In this document: positions 9,925-20,789 of the stretch, piece by piece
Position numbering within the stretch: the stretch's first letter is position 1
Layout of the letters: every line of letters begins with the position of its first letter
The notes under the pieces: model-generated
What the model was told of the DNA's origin: nothing
The model's input: only the letters and a program-made list of their open reading frames with translations
Databases searched by the model: none
Position numbers and translations under genes: made by a program
Source: Tridacna crocea
Lineage: Eukaryota > Mollusca > Bivalvia > Cardiida > Cardiidae
Reading direction: 5' to 3'
Assembly: GCA_943736015.1 (NCBI GenBank)
Contig: OX031071.1
Span: 13,116,119-13,180,118 of the forward strand
Length of the DNA stretch: 64,000 nucleotides

Positions 9925-10017
9925 ACAAATCCTCAACAAGCAAAAAAACCATTATAAGATGACGGAGCAGAACGATGAATTTGATTTTGTTGATAGAAAG
10001 ATAAATTAATGATAATG

Positions 10018-10160
10018 AACTTTGCTCTGTGAAAAGAGGTCTTAATGCACCTGCAAACAGTATCAACACAGATTAGCTTGCGCAGTCCCCGCAGGTTGAT
10101 CTGAATCGAAACTTTATGGCTGTTGGTCAATTTTCTGAATGTCACATGACCAGTGTACCT
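10018..10160 (-). repeat. family D hairpin element
   Basis: Inverted: CTCTGTGAAAAGAGG, TTAATGCACCTGC, GTATC, AGATTAGCTTGCGC..GCAGGTTGATCTG, then GGTCAATTTTCTG and GACCAGTGTACC. Confidence 0.65.
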
Positions 10161-10169
10161 TATGATTCA

Positions 10170-11109
10170 TCAGGTGTTTAGCAAAATTGGTCTTAATCTT
10201 TGTAACGACATGCTTTGTATCAAGTAACACGAACATAGCTTTAAACCCTTTTTTCTTAGAACATGACTCTTAATATCCACACGAATACCCTGATTGTCAA
10301 CTTGGTGTCGTTTTTCACTCTGTTGACGGATGTAAAAGTCATTTATTTGCTTCACAATATTTTTTTTTCATATTTTTTTTTTTCTTATTTTTGATGGAAG
10401 AGAGGCTTAAACATTTTGCAAAAAGACTAGGGTGTCAGTCTCCAGTTTTGCTCTCTGCAATGGTTATTCAATCTATAATATTAAAGATGCCTGTTTACAG
10501 CCGGTAAGCAGAAACGCTGTTAAATTTAAAAAAGAAAAATAGAATGGTACAGAAATCTGTCCTTTGTGTACACAAGGATAAATTACTGACATATATCGTG
10601 TAAATGAAAAAAGAAACATGGGGGTTTGTGTGAAAAACCGAAAATTGGCCAGAAGAAAACTGGCTGACGATCGAAACTGTAAACAATGGCGGTAACTCAC
10701 GGAAATTTATCGTTAGTTTCCGCCTAGGGTCGGATACCGTGTAACTTACATATAGGCCTCGATCTCCGTCTAAAAATAGAGGCTGCAACAGAGAAGCATC
10801 CATTTTCCTTTATTTACCGCATCAAGGCCAAGGTCAAATATAGTCACGTTACAGAATGCATGATCATCATACGAATCTACCCGAGTGTATAACGGATATC
10901 GAAAGTCTTCGATTCAAAATCCGGAAACGACCAGTCTGTTTACATTGAAGGCCGCAAATCCGCGAAATGCATTTTCTATCAGGCGTAATCTAATCAACCA
11001 TGCAACCGTCAGGCGCAATATTTGGCATAGATATATAAGAATGACTATATTTTGATAAAATAAAAACAGAATGAGTTAAAACTGGCTTAAAATGAGTATT
11101 ATGGCCTCT
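10170..11109. other. no gene or repeat recognised
   Basis: No gene supported. Overlapping minus-strand frames at 10473-10803 show no domain or splice evidence. T-rich stretch near 10355-10390. Confidence 0.45.
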
Positions 11110-11247
11110 TTAACCCTTTACCAAACAATCCCTGGTTTTAACAACCCTCAGATAGAAGCCTTTTGAAAACATTGTGGGATAAGGAGAAAATGCTGGTCGT
11201 CCCCAAGTGCTTTGAATGTGAACCAGCCTAAAATCTCATTGGGTTAA
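11110..11247 (+). mobile_element. TTAA-A MITE, internal deletion
   Basis: TTAACCCTTTACCAAACAATCC at the left and GGGTTAA at the right. One hairpin arm and most of the right half are missing: the sequence jumps from AATGCTGGTC to CCAAGTGCTTTGAATGTG. Length is 138 bp. Confidence 0.7.
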
Positions 11248-11299
11248 TTTACCTACAGTAAACCAAACTTTCTTATAATAAACCGACGGATACAAGTAA

Positions 11300-11445
11300 A
11301 AGTGCTATTCTCTGTGAAAAGGGTGCTTAATGCATCTGCGAAAAGTATCCACTCAGATCAGCCTATGCAATCCGCGCAGGCTGACCTGAACCGAAGCTTT
11401 TCGCGATTGGTCAATTTTCTGTAAATCCAAGGACCGGTCTACCAT
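11300..11445 (-). repeat. family D hairpin element
   Basis: Inverted copy: CTCTGTGAAAAGGG, TTAATGCATCTGCGAAAAG, AGATCAGCCTATGC..GCGCAGGCTGACCTG, GATTGGTCAATTTTCTG and GGACCGGTCTACC. Confidence 0.7.
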
Positions 11446-11668
11446 TAAAATGAAGTCGCCAGTTAAAACAGGGACTATTAAGATCTATGATACATTATTA
11501 TATATTATGATAGCTTCGTTGGTGCATCATACATCATGTAGATGCATTTAGTCCCCTGTTCACAGAACATGGTTCAAATATAATTTGCTTTCAAATCGCA
11601 TAGAATCTGTCAAGTTTTATTCACTACAACAGTCTTTTTTGTTGTTTACATTTTACACCATTTAGATT

Positions 11669-12015
11669 CGTTGCCTGCGCATGTCATATTTTTCGAAGAT
11701 TCGACCTATCTTATATGACGCTCCCCGATATTGGGGATATTGTAGCAATACGCGCTATAAAGTAGCAATAGAGAACATGACTTTTATCAATACCTTTTAG
11801 GAAAAATCAGTTCTGTTTTAGCTTCATATTTTTTTAACTGCATGCTGATCATAGCTGAATGAATCCCACCAGGTAGCGTTTTAATGAGTAAACATTTTTT
11901 TAGTTTGAAATTCAAAGTAACAGTTGTCGCGTATGAAAGTGGATCGGTTCTGTACCCAGGATGCCCGAATTAGATAGATGAGTATTTGTAGAATGTCATC
12001 TAGTGGGAGATAATG
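11669..12015 (-). repeat. dispersed repeat T, inverted copy
   Basis: Inverted copy of a repeat of about 350 bp also at 23226-23576, 46197-46550, 56501-56846 and 58399-58748. Its outer borders are CATTATCTCCCGCTAG and GCGCAGACAACG in forward sense. It shares CCTGGGTACAGAACCGA, GCGACAACTG and TTTGAATTTCAAACTA with the others. No hairpin and no terminal inverted repeat. Confidence 0.7.
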
Positions 12016-12299
12016 CATTTAGATTTATTCATCGGTGTCGTTAAAATAATGGGTTGTGTGGTAAAGGGTAACCTTTATCTTGCTTAGTTAGATTCTCTGA
12101 CTCTATATTGCAGACAGTGTAGATCAGGATCACGTGACTTCAACTTGATATATTCTTGAGTCTTCGCTGACCGAAACGATCAGATTTTTCCTCCAAAAGA
12201 AACTTTAAAGTCGCAATACTTATGGACTTGAAATTTTCTCTCAATTCATTTGGGCAGTGTCAGGGTTGAGAATTTTGAACAATCCCCGTCATCATGGCG

Positions 12300-12400
12300 T
12301 GGGTCCACGCTCGGTCGATCCTTCCCTCACTCCCTCCCTCCCGCCTCCCTCCTTCCTTCACTCACTCTCTCCCTCCCTCCCTCCCTCCCTCGCTCAAAAA
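12300..12400. repeat. CT/CCTC microsatellite
   Basis: Pyrimidine-rich CTCC, TCCC and CCTT units. Serine/proline-rich frames across it (12250-12454) are translation of the repeat, not genes. Confidence 0.85.
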
Positions 12401-12592
12401 CCAATCCATCCACCCACTCGCTGGATCATTCACTCTCTAATTAATTATAATTAATCACTCAATCAATTAATGATTATATAGGGGATATGCGCCACTCGTG
12501 AAAATATTACCGATGGTGTTCACTCGATTAAATAAATTTCGATCTTTCACCAAAAAATAAAAATAAACAAATATTCTATCTATTTCTTGCTT

Positions 12593-12860
12593 TTAACCCT
12601 TTCTGGGAGTACAGTTCTTTTCAGTTATTCCCAGTGGCATACCCCTCCCCTATAACAACGCATTACAATATTACGTCGAGCGCGAGAAATATAAGATAAA
12701 TGACGTCATATTTCCATGTGGTTGTGAGGCACGCGCAACTTACCTAGGCAACAAGTACATGAAAATCGGTATTTTCACCGGTCGTAGCCGTGTAATATCG
12801 AAAAAGATTTTCACTGCTTTATCTCGATATCCTATCGGAGAAAATTGACATAAAAATCTT
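12593..12860 (+). mobile_element. TTAA-W element carrying a CRE site
   Basis: Second copy of the 5075-5310 family. TTAACCCTTTC start, TGACGTCA at 12701-12708, then CATATTTCCAT, GAGGCACGCGCAA, TTACCTAGGCAACAAG and TCTCGATATCCTA. The left third is diverged or replaced relative to the first copy. Confidence 0.55.
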
Positions 12861-13019
12861 TCTACGGAGTGATATACGAAGTATCAGATACACTCGAAAT
12901 AAGTTTCCGGGTCATAAGTCACTGGAAAGATAAATATAAAAAAAAATCAATGATTATTATCAAACGTTTTTTTTTTTTATAAATATATTTTCAGCACGTC
13001 TTGCCACAGTTTCAGAACG

Positions 13020-13092
13020 GCCTGCTCCTGTCTCTGTCTCTGTCTCTCACTCTGTCTCTCTCTCTGTCTCTCTCTCTTGTCTCCCTCTCTCT
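13020..13092. repeat. TCTCTG/CT microsatellite
   Basis: Runs of CTGTCT, CTCTGT and TCTCTC. A leucine/serine-rich frame here is an artefact of the repeat. Confidence 0.85.
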
Positions 13093-13339
13093 AATTTTCT
13101 CTTACGCTTTATATATTCCCATGATCATCATAAAAACCGCCATCTCTCTTTCTATTCCCTCACTCGTTGTCGTAGTCCTCCTCCTCTTCTTCTTTCCTCT
13201 TCTTCTTTATCTTCCTCTTCAGGAATACTACAAAAGATTCTATCGAGTGTATACATTGTTCTAGCTTGTTACCATGACAACGCGCGTTAAACGAATTTGA
13301 AAACCGTAAAGGGTCGAATTTCCCAACAAAGTAGATATC

Positions 13340-13445
13340 CTTAACACTGTTTACCCCATCACAAAATTAGACCATGTCCAAATTGAAGAGATTTGCTGAC
13401 GACAAACTTGATACTCATGAAACGGTAGAATTTGTTTTGTGTGCA
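13340..13445 (-). repeat. TTAA-A left-part fragment
   Basis: ATCACAAAATTAGACC, GTCCAAATTGAAGAG and TTTGCTGACGACAAAC match the inverted left part of TTAA-A. The hairpin is absent. A G-run follows at about 13470-13482. Confidence 0.5.
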
Positions 13446-14187
13446 AAACGGTGGGGGTCGTGTGTGTAAGGGGGGGGGGGGGTTCATTAAGAATTCGGTT
13501 GGAAAAGTAGAAAAAACTAGTCCACCAATCCACCAATGTATTCTTTAAAAGCGGCCGTTAAAATAGGGGATAGATCTACTAGTTGGTTAAGGGTTTTATC
13601 CGTAGATGGACTAAAAACGATTTTTAGTAAAGAAATCAGCAAAATTAGTCCAACCTCCAGACTCCTCATCCCCCCACCCCCACCACACCACACCTACACA
13701 AAGATATCTTTGGCCCTTTTAAAATCAAAGGACTGAAGGTCCTGAAAGTCGCACTAATGGTGAAACCTTGATATTTTGGGACTGATAGGTGGTCATCACC
13801 CTTTTACAGGACAATCTTGCTTTTACGTAATTCAAACAGCTTTGGAAAACAGAGCTGAAAGAAAGAAAAACTCATTTTTTTTTACTCAAGGTTTTCCTCC
13901 AATTAGACTCAAATTTAATGGTTTACCGTAAGTCAAATTTGATTAGTTTTCAGCAATTCTTCGAATTTGACTAGTCTGCAATTTAGTTGAGCAAATGCAG
14001 TTACTTGTAATAGGCAGCTTCCCACCAAGTTAGATCTTTTCATTTTTCTTTTTCTTTAATATATCCATGTTGGCATATAGCCTGACATAATATACCCAAA
14101 ACAATATTAAATGTATGTCATTGGTCACCTCTATTACTTGGAACTTACTGAAACAGTGCCACTGCATACCGATGCTAGCACTTGACA
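13446..14187. other. no gene or repeat recognised
   Basis: No supported gene. Contains a C/CA-rich patch near 13670-13700. Confidence 0.4.
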
Positions 14188-14868
14188 ATTTTTGAAAAGG
14201 GACACATAAGGGACATCTCTGTGAAATCATTTCAAAATCTGACCAACCATTTCAGTGAAGAAGAATTTTCAAGAATTTCCTCATGTCCGAATAGTGCAAG
14301 TGGACCCCATTTACCAGAGCCATGCTTCTTGATGGATCAGAATTTCGAAAACATTTTTGAAAATGGTCACCCAAGGAAGATTGCTTTGAAATTATTTTAA
14401 AATCTGATCATGGGTTTCAGAGAAGGTGAATTTTCAAGAAATTCTTCATTTCCATATTGTAGCCCCAATTCACCTGAGCCATGTTTCTTGGCAAATCAAA
14501 ATTTCGCGAACAAGTTTTTAAAAGGGTCACCCAAGGAACATCTCTGTGAACTTTTTTCAATATCTGATCAGCCGTTTCAGAGAAGTAAGAATATTCAAGA
14601 ATTTCTGCATGTCCATATAAGTACAAGTAGCCCCCATTCACCAGAGCCATGTTTCTTGATGGATTGAAATTTCGCAAACAGTTTTTGAAAAGGGTCACCC
14701 ATAGAACATCCCTGAGAAATTATTTCAAAATCTGACCAGTGGTTTCTGAGAAGAAGAATTTTTTAGAATTTCTTCATTCCTGTATAGTGCAAATAGCCCC
14801 CATTCACCAGAGTCATGTTTCTTGACTGATCAAAATTTCACGAAAAAGTTTTGGAAAGGGTCACTTAA

Positions 14869-15230
14869 GGTAGTGGACCAGTAATAAGCATAGTGCAGCA
14901 TGGCATAAAATTTCTGGACAGTTGATAAGACATATTTTGTACAGATATGATACTGTTGCACATTTTTGACCGAACAGAAATTCCTTCGGGGTCCGTCTTG
15001 AAATTATTTGTTGATAATTTTGTTAGTTTCCAGAAAAGGGAGGTAATTATCATATCCATTTGTAATGAAATTATAGTAGTTATAGATTTATAAATGATAA
15101 TTCTAGGAAGGACAAAAAAGAAAAAGTGGCTCGGTGAAAGTAGTACAATAGTGCTCAATTTTAATCTTAGCAAATTTTCTAGGGTAACATTATAGTGGAA
15201 ATAGCTGTGTTCTATTACGGGTCCACTACG
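14869..15230. mobile_element. TTAA-G: single TTAA-flanked insertion in E1
   Basis: A 362-bp element bounded by TTAA at 14865-14868 and 15231-15234. Termini GGTAGTGGACC and GGTCCACTACG are inverted repeats extending to about 18 bp with few mismatches. Removing it and one TTAA restores the host unit GGGTCACTTAAGGAACAACT, which matches intact units (GGGTCACCCAAGGAACATCT). TTAA duplication with precise borders is the piggyBac-type signature. No transposase frame. Confidence 0.8.
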
Positions 15231-15319
15231 TTAAGGAACAACTCTGTGAAATTATTTTAAAATCTGGCCAGCTGTTTCAGAGAAGAAGATTTCTAAAGAA
15301 TTTCTTAGAAAACTGTTTG

Positions 15320-15333
15320 GTTGCCATGGCAAC
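15320..15333. promoter_or_regulatory. perfect RFX X-box palindrome in E1
   Basis: GTTGCCATGGCAAC is an exact inverted repeat matching the known X-box consensus bound by RFX transcription factors. The same string occurs at the same place in E2 (28711-28724), so it belongs to the element. Regulatory activity is inference only. Confidence 0.4.
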
Positions 15334-15656
15334 CAAAACTTTTGATGTAATCAAATTCTGTGAACAATTTTCAAAGAGGACCTCCCAAGGAACATTCCAG
15401 CCAAGTTTGGTCCATATTGGCCCAGCGGTTTTGGAGGAGTTGATGTTTAAAGAATTGTTGATGACGCATGACGGATGACAGACACCAGGTGATCCTATAA
15501 GCTTCCCTTGAGCATGCTGTGCTCAGGTTAGTTGAAAAAACAGTCCTAAGGTTTTTCATCTCAACCAAACTGACTCTCAAACTATAAAAAATATTTGCAA
15601 AGTAATTAATAACTATGCAATCTACAACAGGTTAAAGACCATTGTGAATAATTAGT

Positions 15657-15877
15657 TTAACTCATTACCAGACCAGCCCAATTTTAGGCTTGTCCAAATT
15701 GAAAGCATTTGCAGACGACAAAATAAAAGTGACAGAAAATTTGAAATTTGTTTTGTGAAGGTTAGAAAAAATTGTGGGAAAAGGAGAAAATGCATTTTTT
15801 TCCCTTTTCCCACAATGTGTTCTAAAGGCTTCTTTCTCAAGGTAGTCGAAATTAGGGATTGTGTGGTAATGGGTTAA
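15657..15877 (-). mobile_element. TTAA-A MITE, full copy
   Basis: TTAACTCATTACCAGACCAG at the left, GTGTGGTAATGGGTTAA at the right. The hairpin is shortened at the tip: GCTGG/CCAGC is replaced by a direct join at AATGCATTTTTTTCCC. Confidence 0.8.
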
Positions 15878-15979
15878 TCACCACATTAAAATTTGTTACA
15901 CTCTTTTTGAGTGCTGAAATTGTATCTTTGCTATCCAAACAATGTAATTAATGTATCACATTTCTGTTATATCATTTCT

Positions 15980-16192
15980 TTAACCCATTACCACACAATC
16001 CCTGAGAAAGAAGCCTTTTGAAAACACTGTGGGAAAAGGAGAAAATGCTGGTAACCAGAATTTTCTCCTTTTCCCACAGTGTTTTCTATCCTTCCCAGTA
16101 CAAATTTCAGTTTTTCAGTCACCTTTATTTTGTCGTCTGCAAATGCTTTCAATTTGGACCAGTCCAAATTTTCTTGTGTGGTAAAGAGTTAA
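15980..16192 (+). mobile_element. TTAA-A MITE, full copy
   Basis: TTAACCCATTACCACACAATCC at the left, GGTAAAGAGTTAA at the right. Hairpin arms begin ACACTGTGGG and end CCCACAGTGT, so both arms carry the same C/G difference from the usual ATTG/CAAT. Confidence 0.85.
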
Positions 16193-16539
16193 ATGTGCTG
16201 ATGCTTATGTTTTTTTTTTTTTCATATATAAAACATATTTTTATAATGATGGATGAATATTTTTAAAGTATCCAAAATGCTTTTTTTTTTTCATTAACTT
16301 TATCTTCCTTAAAAAAAAAATAGAAAGAAAAACGTGATTTTATCACTAAGCATTTGATTCACTTCGCTATGTTTATTGTTAAATAAGTTTCATCATTGGT
16401 TTTAATCATGTAAGGCAAATTTAAAATAAAGCAAGAGTTATAAATCGTCTTGATGACGAATACGTAATTTCTATTAATTTTTACATAAATTGAAGTTAGA
16501 AATACTATAAAAATCATGTGTTCATTTTGACTACACATT

Positions 16540-16650
16540 GGGTACGTTTTGACTCCACTTGGGTAGGTTTAGACTTCATTTGGGTAAGTTTTGACTCCAT
16601 TCGGGTACGTTTTGACTTGGGTACGTTTTGGTTTGAGTACGTTTTGACTG
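16540..16650. repeat. 21-bp tandem repeat
   Basis: Unit GGGTACGTTTTGACTCCACTT starts at 16540, 16561, 16582 and 16603. Two shortened 16-bp units follow (16619 and 16635). A minus-strand frame across it shows the periodic pattern as repeated KTYPN-like residues; this is not taken as a gene. Confidence 0.75.
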
Positions 16651-17530
16651 TAAACCCCCTCAACAGTGCAACTGTCAATGTACGGTCTTAATTGCTGTAC
16701 TTTACCTTGTGTTTCATATTTCATGTTGTATTTACTGTATACGGAGGGGATGAAATATCCTTGTCGCCACTCTTTTGGGGTCCGAACAAATGCAGTAATC
16801 AACATTTTAACTTTACTGGTGTTAATCGTTATACATGTGCGTTTGTTTTCTATCCCGTCCGCCATTTGCATTTTCTTAATCAAAGTACAATTTTGTACTT
16901 CAAACTTAAGCTGATCAAAGACCTAAAATACTAGAATTGATAGCAAAAGTTCATGTCTGATTTCCATAAAATCGTGTATGTAAGCGTTTCGCATGCAGTT
17001 TTATGTGTTACAAAAGTTTTTTGATGTGTAATGGAATAGTTTTTGGGTGTTTTGGGGTATTCGAGTGGTTTGGGGTGTTTCATCCGAGACGTGCGTTACA
17101 AACTAGGTCAAAGCTGCGGAACGAAACAAATTTTCAAATTTAGAGCGATATTTAACCCTGAATTCATGGTTTGCATGGTTTAAAAGAGTTGATTTCAAGT
17201 GACATCACTCGAGTCCGAAGTTCCACCCTTATAAGCGAAGCTCTACCGGTCTCGATAATACATGAATATTTACAGTAAGGTGCTCTCGATAAGCCATATT
17301 AATCCGCGATCCCTTTAAAACTCACATTAAGCATTGATGGGGGATATCTTAGCTGAATTGTGTTTTCTTTACCCATCTAAACAAAGATAGATGTTAAATT
17401 TTCACATGATATACAAAATAACCGCATTTTTTTTAATTTAAAATTTGAGTCACGTTCTCCTTTTTCTAGCGTAGGTATATGAGTTATATGAGTTACCGGG
17501 TCCAGTCCCATCATAAAGAACAAATTCCAG
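16651..17530. other. no gene recognised
   Basis: No supported gene. Overlapping frames at 16569-16934 on both strands are short and domain-free. A GGGGTG-rich patch lies near 17045-17085. Confidence 0.4.
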
Positions 17531-17727
17531 ACATACCAAAGAAAAAGTAGTTCTACAGCGATTGGGTTAAAAGCAGAGTAACTGCACCTCGTTTATGAAG
17601 TATATACGACGTTTTTGATCCAATTTTTTGCATGATTCTTCAACCCACTATAGACACCCCCCAACCCACCCTGAGCTCCTCGAGCTCATCGCAAAAAGTC
17701 GAACGTTTTGACAAACGTGCGACTTAA
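17531..17727 (+). repeat. dispersed repeat V, copy 1
   Basis: Starts ACATACCAAAGAAAAAGTAG and ends AAACGTGCGACTTAA. The same block, about 197 bp, is at 25729-25925 in the same orientation with only scattered differences. It contains a TGAGCTCCTCGAGCTCA palindrome. Family unknown. Confidence 0.75.
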
Positions 17728-17779
17728 TGATTCTATGTCTGCATCGACAATGATCTAATGATCTATAGATTGGTTTTAT

Positions 17780-17997
17780 TTAACCCTTTACCACACAATC
17801 CCGATTTTAAGGAAGAAGCCTTTTGAAAACATTGTGGGAAAAGGAGAAAATGCTGGTCACCAGCATTTTCTCCTTTTCCCACAATGTTTTCTATCTTTCT
17901 CAAAATATATTTCAATCTTTAACTTACACTTATTTTTAGTCTGCAAATGCTTTCAATTTGGACCAGTACAAAATTTTGTCGTTGGGTAAAGAGTTAA
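17780..17997 (+). mobile_element. TTAA-A MITE, full copy
   Basis: TTAACCCTTTACCACACAATCC to GGGTAAAGAGTTAA. The hairpin tip is GCTGGTCACCAGC. Confidence 0.85.
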
Positions 17998-18636
17998 AGA
18001 AGATTTGACAATGCTGTCGGCTTCAGTTGTTAGACGGGGAAACTGTAATAAGGGTAATAAGGATGAAGGGAGAAAACGTACACAGTTGAAAAAGTATACC
18101 CCGTCGAGATACCTCTTTTGGGATGAAAAAAGAAGTATTCCTTTTATGGTAATCTCAATGTTTCGGATGAGCGCTCGCTTTGTACTCGAATGAATAAGCA
18201 AGGTAGTTTTTGGCATATGACGTGTCGCCACAAAACTGGTCTCTCTCTAGTCGCATTGTTTGATTTACAATAACTCGGAATGTTCCTGCAAGTAAGAACA
18301 AGAATGCTGGTCTCTTACCGTGGTTGTAAGATAGAGCCCCTGCCCTGGACAAATTCTAGATGATTATTGATGTCAGGATAATTTGCAGCTAAAGAATGTA
18401 TCGGCAGTACCCATGCTGGCACAAAAAGCCACTGATATGGGAAAACTTGCGCCAAAAAAGACGAATTTCACAAGGTTGCTTTTTTTCGTGGTAAAACCGA
18501 TATATTCTTGAAAAGGGCGGTTACCAAGTTACAAATAAATACACAAACACACTTTTAAGGGAAAAATATCAAGCAAACTGAATGTTTACATCATGAAACA
18601 AAAGAACATGTATCAAGCAATTTGAATTCAACATAT
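17998..18636. other. no gene recognised
   Basis: Overlapping frames on both strands (17953-18352) have no domain. No repeat family recognised. Confidence 0.4.
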
Positions 18637-18867
18637 TTAACTCGTTACCAAACGACAAAATTTTAGACTGGTTCCAATTGAAAGCATTTGCAGACGACAA
18701 AATAAAGGTGACTGAAAAATCGAAATTGGTTCCGGGATGGGTAGAAAACACTGTGGAAAAAGGAGAAAATGCTGGTTACCAGCATTTTCTCCTTTTCCTA
18801 CCGTGTTTTCAAAAGGCTTCTTTCTCAGGGGTGTCAAAAGTAGGGATTGTGTGGTAATGGGTTTTAA
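18637..18867 (-). mobile_element. TTAA-A MITE, full copy
   Basis: TTAACTCGTTACCAAACGAC to GTGTGGTAATGGGTTTTAA. The hairpin arms have the CACTGTGG variant at the left and CCTACCGTG at the right, so pairing is imperfect at the base. Confidence 0.85.
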
Positions 18868-19203
18868 ATAGTCATTATTTATATCCTCTTTTTGACACGG
18901 CGCAGTCTTTCCGCCACGTTAAAATATTTGAAGTTAACTTCGACTTGACTCATTTAATGTGAATTTACGACAAAATCTCGCGGGTTCAAAGTAGATCTGT
19001 TTTTCCCGTCTTCAAAACCTTATTCAACGCATCTGCGTTATATTTAATAGCAGGGTTTCAAATTTCAGCTAACCGTTTATGCGACAAAGATTTGGCTTGT
19101 CGGCCATGTTGAAAATCGGAATCTCTGTTTCCAGTTTGTCGACATCGCAAAAGCAATCATCGAGTTTACGCAGAATTTAATTGTAGTAAATCTTTATACT
19201 CCT
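18868..19203. other. no gene or repeat recognised
   Basis: Unique-looking AT-rich sequence without a supported feature. Confidence 0.4.
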
Positions 19204-19429
19204 TTAACCCATTACCACACAATCCCTACTTTTGACGCACCTGAGAAAGAAGTCTTTAAAAAACAGTGTGGGAAAAGGAGAAAATGCTGGTAACCAGCAT
19301 TTTCTCCTTTTCCCACAATGTTTTCTACCTTCACAAAACAAATTTCAAATTTTCAGTCACTTATTTTGTCGTCTGCAAATGCTTTCAATTTGGACCAGTC
19401 TAAAATATTGTCGTTTGGTAATGGGTTAA
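19204..19429 (+). mobile_element. TTAA-A MITE, full copy
   Basis: TTAACCCATTACCACACAATCC to GTTTGGTAATGGGTTAA, with a near-perfect hairpin. Good consensus copy. A long plus-strand frame from 19318 runs from this element into the neighbouring SINE and is spurious. Confidence 0.9.
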
Positions 19430-19499
19430 ACAACTACATTTGCTTTAATGATCAATTTAGTTTCAGACCAGACTACCATTCAACATTATTTCAATTATA

Positions 19500-19770
19500 C
19501 CGTTGCGTCCAGTACACCTATCCATGCTTTTCTATAGCTTCTTTAACCAGTACTCGGCACAATATTCTTACCAAGTCACTGGCTGCTTTCCCACACAATC
19601 ATCATCGAAACAGCAGGCAGGTGGAAAAAGGAATGAATCTTGTTGCAATGACTATCTTCAATCCTTGGAAAGAAATAGGCCCAGCCGGGGATCGAAAATG
19701 CGACCCCCCTGTTCTCAAGTTCTGTACAATACCGATCTTGCTATCGGGACCGGCCCGCAGTGCCGAGACA
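19500..19770 (-). repeat. tRNA-derived SINE, inverted
   Basis: Parallels 49310-49575: TATCCATGCTTTTCT, ACCAGTACTC, GGCTGCTTTCCCACA, GGAATGAATCTTGTTGCAA, GACTAT, then the region equivalent to the B box, GGGGATCGAAAATGCGACC, and CTGTTCTCAAG. The head is degenerate. Confidence 0.55.
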
Positions 19771-19777
19771 TTCTGGC

Positions 19778-19973
19778 TTAACTCTTTTTACCAAACGACA
19801 CAAAATTTGAGAGTGGTCCAAATTAAAAAGGATCTGCAGACGACACAATAAGTATGACTCAAAAATTGAAACTTGACTTTAGAAGAGTAGAAAACATTGT
19901 GGGAAAAGGAGAAAATGCTGGATCGATACTTCTTCGCACATGCATCAAGCCCCCTTTTCACAGAGCATGGCTC
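19778..19973 (-). mobile_element. TTAA-A half element fused to family D fragment
   Basis: The left half of an inverted TTAA-A copy runs from TTAACTCTTTTTACC to GGAGAAAATGCTGG (19920). It is followed directly by the right end of a D element (GATCGATACTTCTTCGC ... TCACAGAGCATGGCTC, 19921-19973). The junction is at the hairpin tip, as expected if a break occurred at the foldback. Confidence 0.7.
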
Positions 19974-19975
19974 AT

Positions 19976-20204
19976 TTAACCCATTACCACACAGTGCCTA
20001 CTTTTGACGTCCCTGAAAAAGAAGCCTTTAGAAAACATTGTGAGAAAAGGAGAAAATGCTGGTAACCAGCATTTTCTCCTTTTCCCACAATGTTTTCTGC
20101 TCTTCACAACACAATTTTCAGAATTTCAGTCACTTTTATTGTATCGTGTGCAGGTGCTTTCGATTTGGACCGGCCTAAAATATTGTCGTTTGGTAATGAG
20201 TTAA
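19976..20204 (+). mobile_element. TTAA-A MITE, full copy
   Basis: TTAACCCATTACCACACAGTGCC to GTTTGGTAATGAGTTAA, with a full hairpin. Confidence 0.85.
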
Positions 20205-20789
20205 TTGTATCATTGCATTTTAATCATGAAAATAGTCCGTTCAATAGATTATTGTTCTGAAACTGGCAATATCCGTGTATCTTTGCCAGATCAGAATAAT
20301 CTTCTTTTCCTTTCTGATCTCCATCTAATTAACTAATGTAAATCTAGGTCGCTAACGCTATCGGCAATATTTGATTTTAATCGTATTCATCTACAAATAA
20401 AAAGACATTAAACAGAAGCGATTGAATGACGTAACATTGCGCGAGGAATTACACCCAATCGCTTTTATTCTTTTTCTTTTTCAATATCAAGTGTAAACTT
20501 GATTAAGCAAGATGATCCGATATGTACACATACAAAAGCAAAACTACATTGTCAAGGGCGAAACGCGTTAATTTTGTTAACAGATCGAAAATTCCATTTG
20601 GAATAATCTTTCTTTCATCTGTTTTGTATGATTGTGAGAAAAATGTTTTTGTTTGGGAAAAGTGTTGATCGCACTATGCCCTAAAGCAGTAAAGATTTGA
20701 TGACGACACAAAAGAAACCACGCCAAAAATGTTTTGGGATAAATTTGTGTGATCAAAAAAATAAAATATTCCTATTGATTAAAGTCTCT
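20205..20789. other. no gene or repeat recognised
   Basis: AT-rich, no supported feature. Confidence 0.4.

Larger units (their letters stand above)
14188..15535 (+). mobile_element. Helitron-like element E1, interrupted at 14869-15230
   Basis: Four to five degenerate tandem units of about 165 bp, each with TTTCAGAGAAG, CAAGAATTTC, CCCCCATTCACC, AGAGCCATG, TTTCTTG, ATCAAAATTTC, AAAGGGTCACCCAAGGAACA and CTCTGTGAA. A tail follows with GGTTGCCATGGCAACC, GAGGACCTCCCAAGG and GGAGGAGTTGATG. It ends in a CATGACGG-type microsatellite and a 3' hairpin GAGCATGCTGTGCTC. The tandem core plus 3' microsatellite is the architecture described for bivalve pearl elements. The 3' hairpin fits non-autonomous Helitron/Helentron elements. 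The 5' end is not preserved. Confidence 0.65.

Noticed and set aside
12250..12454. Serine/proline-rich frames
   Set aside because: Translation of a CT microsatellite. The same applies to 13001-13264, 45647-45890 and 50592-50835.
19318..19851. 177-codon plus-strand open frame
   Set aside because: It runs from the middle of a TTAA-A MITE through an inverted SINE into another MITE. No domain; boundaries follow the repeats.
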